From the NCBI GenBank assembly GCA_947631925.1, contig CANRNE010000011.1:1-64000 (forward strand): a DNA stretch of 64,000 nucleotides, read 5' to 3'. Origin of the DNA: an uncultured Clostridia bacterium. Lineage in GTDB: Bacteria; Bacillota; Clostridia; Christensenellales; Borkfalkiaceae. The translations under genes and the position numbers were made by a program. How positions within the stretch are numbered: position 1 is the first letter of the stretch; each line of letters starts with the position of its first letter. The notes beneath the pieces were generated by a model. The model was not told where the DNA came from, searched no databases, and saw only the letters and a program-made list of their open reading frames with translations. Shown here piece after piece: positions 26,620-35,300 of this stretch.

Positions 26620-28518
26620 ATGGCTAATTTAAGTCTGAAACACATCTACAAGGTCTATCCCAACGGCGTGAAGGCGGTCAGCGACTTCAACATGGAGATT
26701 GCCGACAAAGAGTTCATCGTGTTCGTCGGCCCCTCGGGCTGCGGAAAATCCACGACTCTTCGCATGATTGCGGGGCTCGAGGACATCACCGCGGGCGAAC
26801 TCACGATTGGCGATACCGTCGTCAACGACGTGGAGCCCAAGGACAGGGACATCGCCATGGTGTTCCAGAACTATGCGCTCTATCCGCACATGACCGTGTT
26901 CGAGAACATCGCCTTCGGTCTGCGCCTTCGCAAGCTCCCCAAGGAGGAGATTAACCGCAAAGTCCTCGAGGCGGCGGAGATTCTCGGCATCACCGAATAT
27001 CTCGGCAGAAAGCCCAAGGAGATGTCGGGCGGCCAGCGCCAGCGCGTCTCCCTCGGCCGCGCCATCGTCCGCGAGCCCAAAGTCATGCTCCTCGACGAGC
27101 CGCTCTCCAACCTCGACGCCAAACTGCGCACCGCGATGCGTTCGGAGATTTCCAAACTGCACCAGCGCCTCAACACGACGTTCATCTACGTCACCCATGA
27201 CCAGATAGAGGCCATGACGATGGGCACCCGCATCGTCGTCATGAAGGACGGCTTCGTCCAGCAGATTGACACGCCCCGCAACCTCTACCACTACCCGGGG
27301 AACAAGTTCGTTGCGGGCTTCATCGGCACCCCGCAGATGAACTTCTTCGACGGCACTCTCAAAAAGTGCGGCGACCGCGTGGAGATTGCTTTCACGGGTA
27401 CGGACGCCTGCGTCACCGTCCCTTACTCCTACTTCTACAAGACCCGCCCGGGCTATCTCGACGGCAAGACGCCCGTCATCATCGGCCTGCGCGCCGAGGA
27501 CCTCTCCCTCGACCCCGAAGTGATTGCCTCCTCCGACGCCGTCGTCAAAGTCAAGGTCTCCCACAAGGAGGAACTCGGCAACGAGACGCTCGTCTACGGC
27601 GACATCAACATGGAAGGGGACGGCTTCACCGAGAGCGGCACCCGCGTCATCATCAAGAGCTATGCGGACGTCGCCTATCAGGCGGGGGACATCGTGGACG
27701 CCGCGCTCAACCTCGAGCACGTCCACCTCTTCGACGGCGAGACGGAGGTCTCCATCCTGCCCCGCATCCCCGACAACAATGATGTGGATTGCGAAATCGC
27801 GGACGGCAAACTTCTCTTCCTCGGAAGAGAGCTCACCCTTCCCCCCGCAGTCCATGCGGAAAACGGCAGCGGCGAACTGCTCATCCCGACGGACGCCGTC
27901 TCCCTCGGCGGCGATATCCCCGCGCTCTGCGTGGACGTCGAGAACGTCTCGGGCAAGACGCTCGCGGCATTCGAAGTGGGCGGAAGACGGCTCTACGCCC
28001 TCCTCGACGTCGAAAAGGGCGCGCAAGTCAAGCTGTCCCTCGACATGAAGAAGATTACCGTGCTTCGCGGCGGGGAAGAGATTGTTCGCCCGCTCCCCAC
28101 AGTCAGCGCATTGGACGGCATGCTGAAGAAGGAAAAGACGGTGCGCGAGGTGGAAATCGACGGCAAGAAGAAGCGCAAGAAGGAGATTGTCTTCAACCTC
28201 GAAATCGGCGGCGCGAAATTTGCCTCCCCCGACCTCATCACGAACAAGCTCATCTCCGCGCTCTCCGTGCACCGCGCGTTCACCGCGCCCCTGCGCTTCG
28301 AGTGCTCGCCCTACGACATCGCATTCACGCAAGAGGGGATTCCCGCTATTGTCGAGGAAGTGCTCGACTACGGCACGGAGCGCTTCGCCCGCTGCAGAGT
28401 GGGGGAGCGGGACGTCATCGTCTTTGCGGACATCCCCGTGGAGGGGGAAGTGCACCTTTCTCCCGACTTCGACAAGTGTTCCGTGTTCGAATCCGAGCTC
28501 GATATCCGAATCGTATAA
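26620..28518 (+). CDS. Sugar ABC transporter ATPase (MalK/MsmX type) with long C-terminal extension
   Basis: 632 residues, while this family is normally about 365-380. Residues 1-240 are the ABC domain: Walker A GPSGCGKST, signature MSGGQRQR, Walker B VMLLDEPLSNLDAKLR and switch His in THDQ. Residues about 240-378 are the usual regulatory TOBE-type barrel. An extra segment of about 250 residues follows, beta-rich, with a basic KKKRKKE stretch; I do not recognise it. It energises MalFG and may add regulation or partner binding. Last gene of the operon, ending at a strong terminator. Confidence 0.88.
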   Translation: MANLSLKHIYKVYPNGVKAVSDFNMEIADKEFIVFVGPSGCGKSTTLRMIAGLEDITAGELTIGDTVVNDVEPKDRDIAMVFQNYALYPHMTVFENIAFGLRLRKLPKEEINRKVLEAAEILGITEYLGRKPKEMSGGQRQRVSLGRAIVREPKVMLLDEPLSNLDAKLRTAMRSEISKLHQRLNTTFIYVTHDQIEAMTMGTRIVVMKDGFVQQIDTPRNLYHYPGNKFVAGFIGTPQMNFFDGTLKKCGDRVEIAFTGTDACVTVPYSYFYKTRPGYLDGKTPVIIGLRAEDLSLDPEVIASSDAVVKVKVSHKEELGNETLVYGDINMEGDGFTESGTRVIIKSYADVAYQAGDIVDAALNLEHVHLFDGETEVSILPRIPDNNDVDCEIADGKLLFLGRELTLPPAVHAENGSGELLIPTDAVSLGGDIPALCVDVENVSGKTLAAFEVGGRRLYALLDVEKGAQVKLSLDMKKITVLRGGEEIVRPLPTVSALDGMLKKEKTVREVEIDGKKKRKKEIVFNLEIGGAKFASPDLITNKLISALSVHRAFTAPLRFECSPYDIAFTQEGIPAIVEEVLDYGTERFARCRVGERDVIVFADIPVEGEVHLSPDFDKCSVFESELDIRIV

Positions 28519-28533
28519 ATCCTTCAAATTTCA

Positions 28534-28560
28534 AAAAGCGGCGCAATTTGCGCCGCTTTT
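28534..28560 (+). terminator. Rho-independent terminator of the maltodextrin operon
   Basis: Hairpin AAAGCGGCGCAA / TTGCGCCGCTTTT with a very short loop and T-run. Confidence 0.85.
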
Positions 28561-28658
28561 GCCATATTTTCATAAAATAACGTCAATTTTTAATTATTTC
28601 GATGAAAATCGAAATAAAAACAAAATCCATTCGGGTATTATTTCCCCCCGCCGTGCGA

Positions 28659-28664
28659 TACAAT
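28659..28664 (+). promoter_or_regulatory. -10 box (TACAAT) placed 7 bases before the DUF368 ATG
   Basis: TACAAT ends at 28664 and the ATG is at 28672, so transcription from it would begin at or next to the A of the start codon (leaderless mRNA). No good -35 and no SD are visible. Confidence 0.4.
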
Positions 28665-28671
28665 AATAGGG

Positions 28672-29562
28672 ATGAGACAATCGGAGAATCAACCCAAGCG
28701 GGGAAAACTTAAAGCCTTTTTCAAAGATGTTCTTCGCGGCGCCGCCATCGGGGTTGCGTTCATCATTCCGGGGTTTTCCGGTGGGTCGGTGGCCGTCCTT
28801 CTCGGCGTCTATGAAAGGCTCGTGGACAATTTGTCCGCCCTTCTTAAACATTTCTGCTGCAGTTTTGTCGCCCTTCTTCCCATTCTTCTCGGCGCCGCGC
28901 TCGGCGCCTGCGCGATGCTCTTTCCCATCCGCTACGGGCTCGAAGCGTTCCCCATTCCCACCGTCACCCTCTTCGTCGGGCTCGCGATAGGGGGTGTACC
29001 CGCCGTCCTCGAAAAAATCAAGGGAAAGCCCAACCTCGGCCACGTCGCGGCGTTTCTCGTTCCCTGCGCCCTCGCGGCGCTCCTCGCCCTTTTGCCCGCC
29101 TCGGCCTCGGTCGGCAACTTGGCCCTTTCTGCGCCCGACTATCTTCTTCTCTTCGGGGTATGTGCGCTCGCCGCCTGCGCCCTCGTCGTCCCCGGCATCT
29201 CGGGTTCCATGGTGCTCCTCGTCTTCGGTTACTACGATTTTCTCGTGCGCATGCTCACGCAGGTTGCGGCGGGGAGAATTTCCGCGGAATGCGTCCTCGT
29301 CCTTCTTGTCGCCGCGCTCGGCATTGCCTTCGGCGTCGTCGCCGCGTCCTATCTCATGAAGAAGCTCCTCGCGCGCTTTCCGAAGGGGACGTACTGCGCC
29401 ATTCTCGGCTTCCTTGCGGGGAGCATCGTCGCCGTCTATGCCCCCTTTGCGGAAGAGGTCTCCATGGCGCCCGCATGGCACTTCGCCCTCGCCGCCCTCC
29501 TTCTCGCCTTTGGGGTATTTTTGGCCCTCGGCATGCGCCGTCTTGCAAAAAAACGGGCGTAA
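28672..29562 (+). CDS. DUF368 membrane protein, PopT-type undecaprenyl-phosphate transporter
   Basis: 296 residues, about 8 hydrophobic helices. The family signature is at the N-terminus (GAAIGVAFIIPGFSGGS) with a second PGISGS-type motif in the middle. DUF368 proteins (PopT) are known to recycle the undecaprenyl-phosphate lipid carrier across the membrane for cell-wall synthesis. The start has no clear SD; translation may be leaderless. It is followed by a promoter for the ABC-F gene. Confidence 0.85.
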   Translation: MRQSENQPKRGKLKAFFKDVLRGAAIGVAFIIPGFSGGSVAVLLGVYERLVDNLSALLKHFCCSFVALLPILLGAALGACAMLFPIRYGLEAFPIPTVTLFVGLAIGGVPAVLEKIKGKPNLGHVAAFLVPCALAALLALLPASASVGNLALSAPDYLLLFGVCALAACALVVPGISGSMVLLVFGYYDFLVRMLTQVAAGRISAECVLVLLVAALGIAFGVVAASYLMKKLLARFPKGTYCAILGFLAGSIVAVYAPFAEEVSMAPAWHFALAALLLAFGVFLALGMRRLAKKRA

Positions 29563-29628
29563 AACCCAACCCATGTCGCATTTTTTCGCAAATTCCGCCC
29601 CCAACTTCTTTTTCCGCCCGCAAAAGGC

Positions 29629-29657
29629 TTGCCATTTTTCCCGCCCTATGGTATAAT
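29629..29657 (+). promoter_or_regulatory. Sigma-A promoter of the ABC-F gene
   Basis: TTGCCA and TATAAT with 17-base spacing, about 30 bases before the ATG. Confidence 0.8.
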
Positions 29658-29687
29658 TTTCCGCGGAACAAAGCAAGCGAGGTCGAA

Positions 29688-31265
29688 ATGTTACAGGTAA
29701 ACGGCGTCAGTCTGCAGTACGGCAGCAAAAAGCTCTTCGAGGATGTCAATCTCAAGTTCACAAAGGGGAACTGCTACGGCATCATCGGCGCAAACGGGGC
29801 GGGCAAATCCACCTTCTTAAAGGTCCTCTCGGGGGAGATTGAGCCCAACAAGGGGGAAGTGATTCTCGACAAGAACGAGCGCATGAGCGTGCTCGCGCAG
29901 AACCAGAACAAATACGACGGGGAAACCGTTCTCCGCACCGTCATGCTCGGACATGGTAGGCTCGTCGAGATTATGGACGAGAAGGACGAGCTGTATTCGC
30001 ACGCCGATTTCACGGAGGAAGACGGCGTCCGAGCCGCCAAGCTCGAGAGCGAATTTGCCGAACTCGGCGGCTGGGAAGCCGAGAGCGAGGCGGAGACTCT
30101 TCTCAATGCCCTCGACATCCCCGCAAGCGAACACTATCGCCTGATGGGGGAACTCGACGCCAAGCAAAAGGTCAAAGTTCTCCTCGCGCAGGCGCTCTTC
30201 GGAAATCCCGACGTCCTCCTTTTGGACGAGCCCACCAACAACCTCGACTTAAAGACCGCAAGGTGGCTGGAGAACTACCTGCTCGACTTTGAAAACACCA
30301 TCATCATCGTCTCTCACAACCGCCACTTCCTCAACAAGGTGTGCACCTACATCTGCGACGTGGACTTCGGAAAAATCAACCTGTATCTCGGAAACTACGA
30401 CTTCTGGTACAAGACTTCCCAGCTCTTGGCGCGCCAGCAGCGGGACGCCAACAAGAAGGCGGAACAGCGCGCGGCGGAACTGCGCGAATTCATCGCACGG
30501 TTTGCGGCGAACGCCTCCAAATCCAAGCAGGCGACCTCAAGGAAGAAGGAGCTCGAAAAGCTCACCATCTCCGATTTCAAGCCCTCTCTTCGCAAATATC
30601 CCTTCATCGACTTCAAATTCGAGCGCGAGATAGGCAACGACATCCTGATTGTCGAAAATCTCACCAAGAAGGGGTACTTCGAGGACATCTCCTTCACCGT
30701 GCAAAAAGGGGACAAAATCGGCATTCTCTCCGACAAATCGACGTCGGTCACGATGCTCTACGAAATCCTTTGCGGCAGGGAGACCGCGGACATGGGTACC
30801 GTGAAATGGGGCAAGACCATCGAAATGTCCTATTTTCCGCAGAACAACAACGAGTACTTCGAGGGCGTCTCGCTCACCCTCGTGCAGTGGCTGTCGCAGT
30901 TCTCCAAGGACCACTATGAGGAGTATCTGCGCGGCTGGCTCGGGCGCATGCTCTTCTCGGGCGAGGAGGCCTTAAAGGAGGCAAAAGTGCTCTCAGGTGG
31001 CGAAAAAGTGCGGTGCATGCTCGCAAAAATGATGCTCGAGGGCGGAAACTTCCTCATCTTCGACGAGCCCACCAACCACCTCGACCTCGAATCCATCACC
31101 GCGCTCAACAACGGGCTCACCGCCTTCCGCGGCTGTATGCTGCTCACCTCCCACGACGAGGAGCTCATGAACACCGTCTGCAACCGCATCATCGTCCTCG
31201 ACGGGAAGAAGACCTTCGACAAGAGCTGTACCTTCGACGAGTACGTCGACATCGTGAGCAAATAA
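29688..31265 (+). CDS. ABC-F family ATPase (YbiT/YkpA-like)
   Basis: 525 residues, two ABC domains joined by a charged linker (about 245-305), no membrane segments: a ribosome-associated ABC-F protein. Domain 1 has Walker A GANGAGKST and Walker B LLLDEPTNNLD but a degenerate signature (GELDAKQK). Domain 2 has an intact LSGGEKVR signature and LIFDEPTNHLD but a degenerate Walker A (ILSDKSTSV). So the composite site made of Walker A1 and signature 2 is intact and the other is dead. ABC-F proteins modulate translation or give antibiotic resistance; the exact role is unknown. The ATG at 29688 lies just after its promoter; upstream in-frame codons belong to the DUF368 gene region. Confidence 0.88.
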   Translation: MLQVNGVSLQYGSKKLFEDVNLKFTKGNCYGIIGANGAGKSTFLKVLSGEIEPNKGEVILDKNERMSVLAQNQNKYDGETVLRTVMLGHGRLVEIMDEKDELYSHADFTEEDGVRAAKLESEFAELGGWEAESEAETLLNALDIPASEHYRLMGELDAKQKVKVLLAQALFGNPDVLLLDEPTNNLDLKTARWLENYLLDFENTIIIVSHNRHFLNKVCTYICDVDFGKINLYLGNYDFWYKTSQLLARQQRDANKKAEQRAAELREFIARFAANASKSKQATSRKKELEKLTISDFKPSLRKYPFIDFKFEREIGNDILIVENLTKKGYFEDISFTVQKGDKIGILSDKSTSVTMLYEILCGRETADMGTVKWGKTIEMSYFPQNNNEYFEGVSLTLVQWLSQFSKDHYEEYLRGWLGRMLFSGEEALKEAKVLSGGEKVRCMLAKMMLEGGNFLIFDEPTNHLDLESITALNNGLTAFRGCMLLTSHDEELMNTVCNRIIVLDGKKTFDKSCTFDEYVDIVSK

Positions 31266-31278
31266 CGAAAATTCGCTC

Positions 31279-31302
31279 GCCCGACTTCGGTCGGGCTTTT
31301 TT
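31279..31302 (+). terminator. Rho-independent terminator of the ABC-F gene
   Basis: GCCCGAC-TTCG-GTCGGGC with a UUCG tetraloop and TTTTTT. Confidence 0.9.
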
Positions 31303-31312
31303 GTTAAAAGAA

Positions 31313-31336
31313 AACCCCCGGATAGTCCGGGGGTTC
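31313..31336 (+). repeat. GC-rich hairpin at the left border of the IS region
   Basis: AACCCCCGGA / TCCGGGGGTT perfect 10-bp stem with a 3-base loop (positions 31313-31335). It may be a second terminator or the subterminal hairpin of the IS200-type element. Confidence 0.5.
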
Positions 31337-31370
31337 GGAAGAGGTTTACCGATAAGTATTGAAAATAAAA

Positions 31371-31432
31371 CTCCTTTGGATTAGAATAAAGGTAAGCGAC
31401 CTGGCAGTTGCGAACCGAAAAATCCAAAGGAG
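31371..31432 (+). promoter_or_regulatory. Stem that sequesters the tnpA ribosome-binding site
   Basis: CTCCTTTGGATT (31371-31382) is the exact complement of AATCCAAAGGAG (31421-31432), which contains the SD of tnpA. IS200 is known to limit transposase synthesis with such a 5' UTR stem; the arrangement here matches that rule. Confidence 0.7.
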
Positions 31433-31441
31433 GTCAACCGA

Positions 31442-31786
31442 ATGGAAGACATAAACAGTTTAGCACATACGAAATGGAATTGCAAGTATCACATCGTGTT
31501 TGCGCCGAAATATCGCAGGAAAGTATTTTTTGAAGAGAAGAGGTTGGAAATAGGAGCGATACTGCGAGAATTGTGCAGATGGAAGGGGGTGGAAATAGTA
31601 GAAGCAGAAGTGTGCCCCGATCATGTGCATATGTTGCTTGAGATACCGCCGAAGATGAGTGTAAGCGGGTTCATGGGATTTCTGAAAGGCAAGAGCAGCC
31701 TGATGATCTACCAAAAATGGGGCAACATGAAGTTCAAATACAGGAACAGACAATTCTGGTGCAGAGGGTACTATGTAGACACTGTA
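31442..31786 (+). pseudogene. tnpA: IS200 transposase TnpA, 5' part (codons 1-115)
   Basis: Reads IS200 TnpA from the start to YYVDTV. The HUH motif is present in DHVHMLLEIPP. In the intact protein a GKNTKAI-type segment should follow; instead the sequence changes at 31787 into foreign DNA, where a fortuitous stop is met at 31820-31822. The missing 3' part is at 43931-44047 and joins in frame. The catalytic Tyr of this family lies in the C-terminal part around YYVDT, so this fragment alone is unlikely to be active. Confidence 0.88.
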
Positions 31787-31815
31787 ACACATTTTTATGG
31801 ACACAATATGGACAC
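31784..31815 (+). other. attL of the 12-kb element
   Basis: The junction is within the GTA at 31784-31786, which is shared with attR. The element end reads ACACATTTTTATGGACAC, followed by a second ATGGACAC three bases later (31808-31815). These are inverted relative to GTGTCCATAAA at the right end, as expected for the recombinase arms of an attP split by integration. Confidence 0.75.
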
Positions 31816-31867
31816 TACTTAATATGTTCCATATGCCTACCGTTTACAAAGCCGCTGCGGAAATAAA

Positions 31868-31897
31868 AGCCCCAAAATCCTCATGGGGTTTGGGGCT
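31868..31897 (-). terminator. Terminator for the small membrane-protein gene
   Basis: AGCCCCAAA / TTTGGGGCT stem; on the minus strand it is followed by TTTTATTT. Confidence 0.8.
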
Positions 31898-31924
31898 TCT
31901 CCTCTAATCTATCCAAACAGTTTT

Positions 31925-32348
31925 TTAGAGATACTCTATAAACGCCTTTGTGTTATGATACTTTTCAATTTGATTATTCATATATTCCCTATACAGTTTC
32001 TTGTAATCTAATCGAGCCGCCGTCTGCGACGGAAATGATGTCCTTTCGCGGTTTTGGGGAATAAGCACGAGCTTATCTTTACAAGGTGTAAGTGCCTTCC
32101 TTAAATGGAATATTGTCATATTGGATTGCAATGATAGGTTTCCCGATTGTTACATTGATAAGGGTTGCCAACGCGACAACTCCAATCAATGGAATCAGTG
32201 ATACGGCAAATACAAGAAACGGAGAAAGAAAATCTGCAGTACTTCCGAAAAACAAGCCGATTACGATGATAGAAGTTATATATCCGAAGGTACCATACCG
32301 CCTATACTCCAGATGAATGATTCCGTCATTCGTCAGTGCCGTTCCCAT
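31925..32348 (-). pseudogene. Small membrane protein split by an apparent frameshift
   Basis: Two overlapping minus-strand reading frames look like one gene. Frame A (32348-32079, 89 codons) encodes a short polar N-terminus and two membrane helices and ends IPFKEGTYTL-stop. Frame B (within 32131-31925) continues with KDKLVLIPQNRERTSF and a charged helical tail ending in FIEYL. Removing or adding one base near 32080 would join them into about 140 residues. A terminator follows directly. It may be a true frameshift mutation, a sequencing error or a programmed shift. No function recognised. Confidence 0.5.
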
Positions 32349-32355
32349 AAAAACA

Positions 32356-32382
32356 GTCGGGAGTTCGTAACAAACTCCCGAC
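32356..32382 (-). terminator. Terminator of the InlB-type lipoprotein gene
   Basis: GTCGGGAGTT / AACTCCCGAC (10 bp) followed on the minus strand by TGTTTTTA. Confidence 0.85.
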
Positions 32383-32397
32383 CGTTTTCATGCCGAT

Positions 32398-35300
32398 TTA
32401 TTCTTCCCGTTTCCCGTCTGTTAACGGGGCGACGGGAACATCACGTCCCGCCATTGTTTTACTTGCCAATTCCGATAATTTGAGCGCTGTGCCGCCGTCC
32501 GTAGGTGTTTTCGCCCCATACACATAGATTGACAGATCAGAATAAGTATCCGTCGAAACCCGTCTGGTTCTGATAGAAATAACATCTCCCGCATCGGCTT
32601 GGAAAGTGGCACTGTGTGTACTTGCACTATGGCAATTTGTTTCCACAAGAATGTCCTCTCCTTTCGTTACATTTCTTATGTAAATATAAATGCCGCTTTC
32701 TTCTGTTCCGGACGAATCGACCCAGTAGTATACCTTATATTCTCCGCCCGTTAAAGCCGTGAAGTAGTTGTATATGGTGTTTGTTCTGTTAACGGTAAAT
32801 CTATATGAGTCATTGTAACCGGAGTATTTTCTGGCATCGAACCAAGAATAATATGTCGTATCTGACGCCATATACTGCCATCCGGCATACAGCGTCAGAT
32901 CCGACGAGATGGGCGCCGTGAAGTCATAGATGTTTTGACAGCTGCTCTCGGTAAACCAACCGCGGAATGCATAGTTTTTCCGAGAAGGAACGGGCGGGTA
33001 TGTCAATCCTATTTCGGTTGTTACCAATTGAGTCGCCGGCGGCGTTCCGTCCGCCCCGTTTAAGTCGAAGCTCACATGGAAGCTCCCCCAAATAACAGGC
33101 TCTTCGTTCTCATCATAACACCAATAGTTCCCATCCGTATCGGGGAGCTGCCCGGAATAATAATATACGATGATATCCTTCCCGGGAATTTCCAATTCCG
33201 CCCAGCCACTCTGATTCCCGTGATAAAAAACCTGTCCCTTGCTGCCGTTTTGGGCAGAACCGCCATCCATCTTGCCTCCATAGCCCGTTCCCATTCGCTC
33301 TGCTTGGATTGTGCCGCCATGGATAATGATATTTCCGCCGTTGCCGCCGTCACCGCCGTTGCCGCGGCTGCCGCTTTTGCCTGCATTTCTACCGTCGCCT
33401 CCACCGCCGCCGTAGCCGCCGTCACCGCCGTCTCCGCCGCCAATCCGCGTAGCGATGATTTGCCCGCCATAGATTGATAGTGTACCGTTGTTTCCGCCTG
33501 CACCGCCGCGCCCGCCGTCTCCGCCGCGCCCGCCAAGCCAATCGCCGTTGCCGCCGCGCCCGCCTGCACCGCCGCGCCCGCCGTCTCCGCCGCCGAGATT
33601 TGTTACCGTTATACAGCCCCCGCTGATGGAAATCGTGCCGCCATCGGATCCCTTTCCTCCGCTGCCGCCGGAAGAACCGGGCGTCCCCACGTCGCTTCTT
33701 TTTTCCCCATTGGTACCGTGATATCCCTCACTGCCGTTTGCTCCGCCTATATTGCCCAACACCGTCAATTTACCCATAGCGACAGCACTGCTTTGGGCAT
33801 ATATATTCAAGGTGTTTGACTCTGTAACAAAAATATTGTTGACGGTCCATTCACAGCCATCTGCAAGGATGATATTTGCTTCGCCCGAAACAGTCAGGTT
33901 CACGTCGCCCGTTACAGCGCCGAGGAATAAATACCAGCCCGTCAACGTTCTTTGCTCCGCCGATTTGAGGAATTCGATTTCCGCATCCCTGTATTCTTTT
34001 TCTTCTCCGTCTTTGCCGATATAGCGAATTTCCGTATACCATTTTGCGGTGTATGTCACTTCGTCTGTCGACATAACGAAAGTATAACTCAATCCCTCGG
34101 CAATCCTATCATCGCCAGTATACCATCCGAGCCAAAAATATCCTTCGTTGCTTACCGCGGTGATTGTTATTTCATCTCCCAGTTTGTATGCGCCATCCAA
34201 AGATGTTATCGTGCCGGCGAAGGGACTGTTGGATTCCACCTTGACCGGACATATTATCCAATGCGCCGTATAGGTTGTGCTTTCTCCCGTAAAAGAGAAC
34301 GTGTATGAAAGATCGCCCGTCACTTGCTCGTTTTCCCGATACCAACCGGTAAAAACATATCCGTCGTTCGTAACCGCCGTAATCGTTACGCTATCGCCGA
34401 TATCGTACGTCTCCTGGGAAGAGAAAACTTCGCCTGCGTTTTCATCGTTGCGCTCCAAGGCAAATTCGCACCATCTCGGAACAAGGGTAATATTTTCTTC
34501 GGGCATCGTAAAGGTGTAATCCAATTCGCCCGAAACTCTCGTGTCGCCTTGATACCATCCGAGGAACGCATAGCCCTCTTGCGCGGCAGTAGTTACTGTA
34601 ATGCTCTCCCCTGCCGTAACTTTGTTTTCCGAATCATGCGCCCGGCTGATGCCCCCGGCGGTCGGAAGTTTTCCGCCGGAAACGGTAAGTGTTTCGGTAA
34701 ATCCGCCGGACGATGCTCCGCTTGTGGCGTATACTCTACTGAATTGAACGAGAAAAACGTCACCGGCATTTGCCTCTATATTACTGTAGGAACTTATGGT
34801 CGCGATTTGTCGACCGTGCACATCATAACGGTAGCATTTTTTGGTTACTTTGTCGTCCGTTCCCCACGAGACGTCGAAATCGATGGAATACTTTCCGCCG
34901 GTCAACGCGGAAAAATAAAAGTCACGCCGAGGATTTTTCTCTTGCCAAGTACTGTAATTCTCATAGGGATCCACCTTGGAATAATAGCAAGACGTACGCG
35001 ATCCGCTCGAGGTCGTTATATCAAGGACATCCGTATTTTTCTCATTATCATATTTGAATTTGAACCAGCCGGCATACAAAACGATGCTCTCCGTTACCGG
35101 TGCACTGAAATCAAAAATTTCTTCGCAGTCCGTATCTTTATACCAACCGCAAAATACATAGCCGCTCCGCACGGGTATCGTGGGATAAACCAATCCTTTG
35201 GTCGGCGTGATTAATTGAGGCTCGGGGGCTGCTCCGTCGGCTCCGTTCAAATCAAACGTAACCGTTGCGGGAACATACCCGCTCTCGTCGCTGTGAAAAG

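Noticed and set aside
33330-33690. CRISPR-like periodicity
   Set aside because: The repeats are coding Gly triplets without constant repeat-spacer structure.
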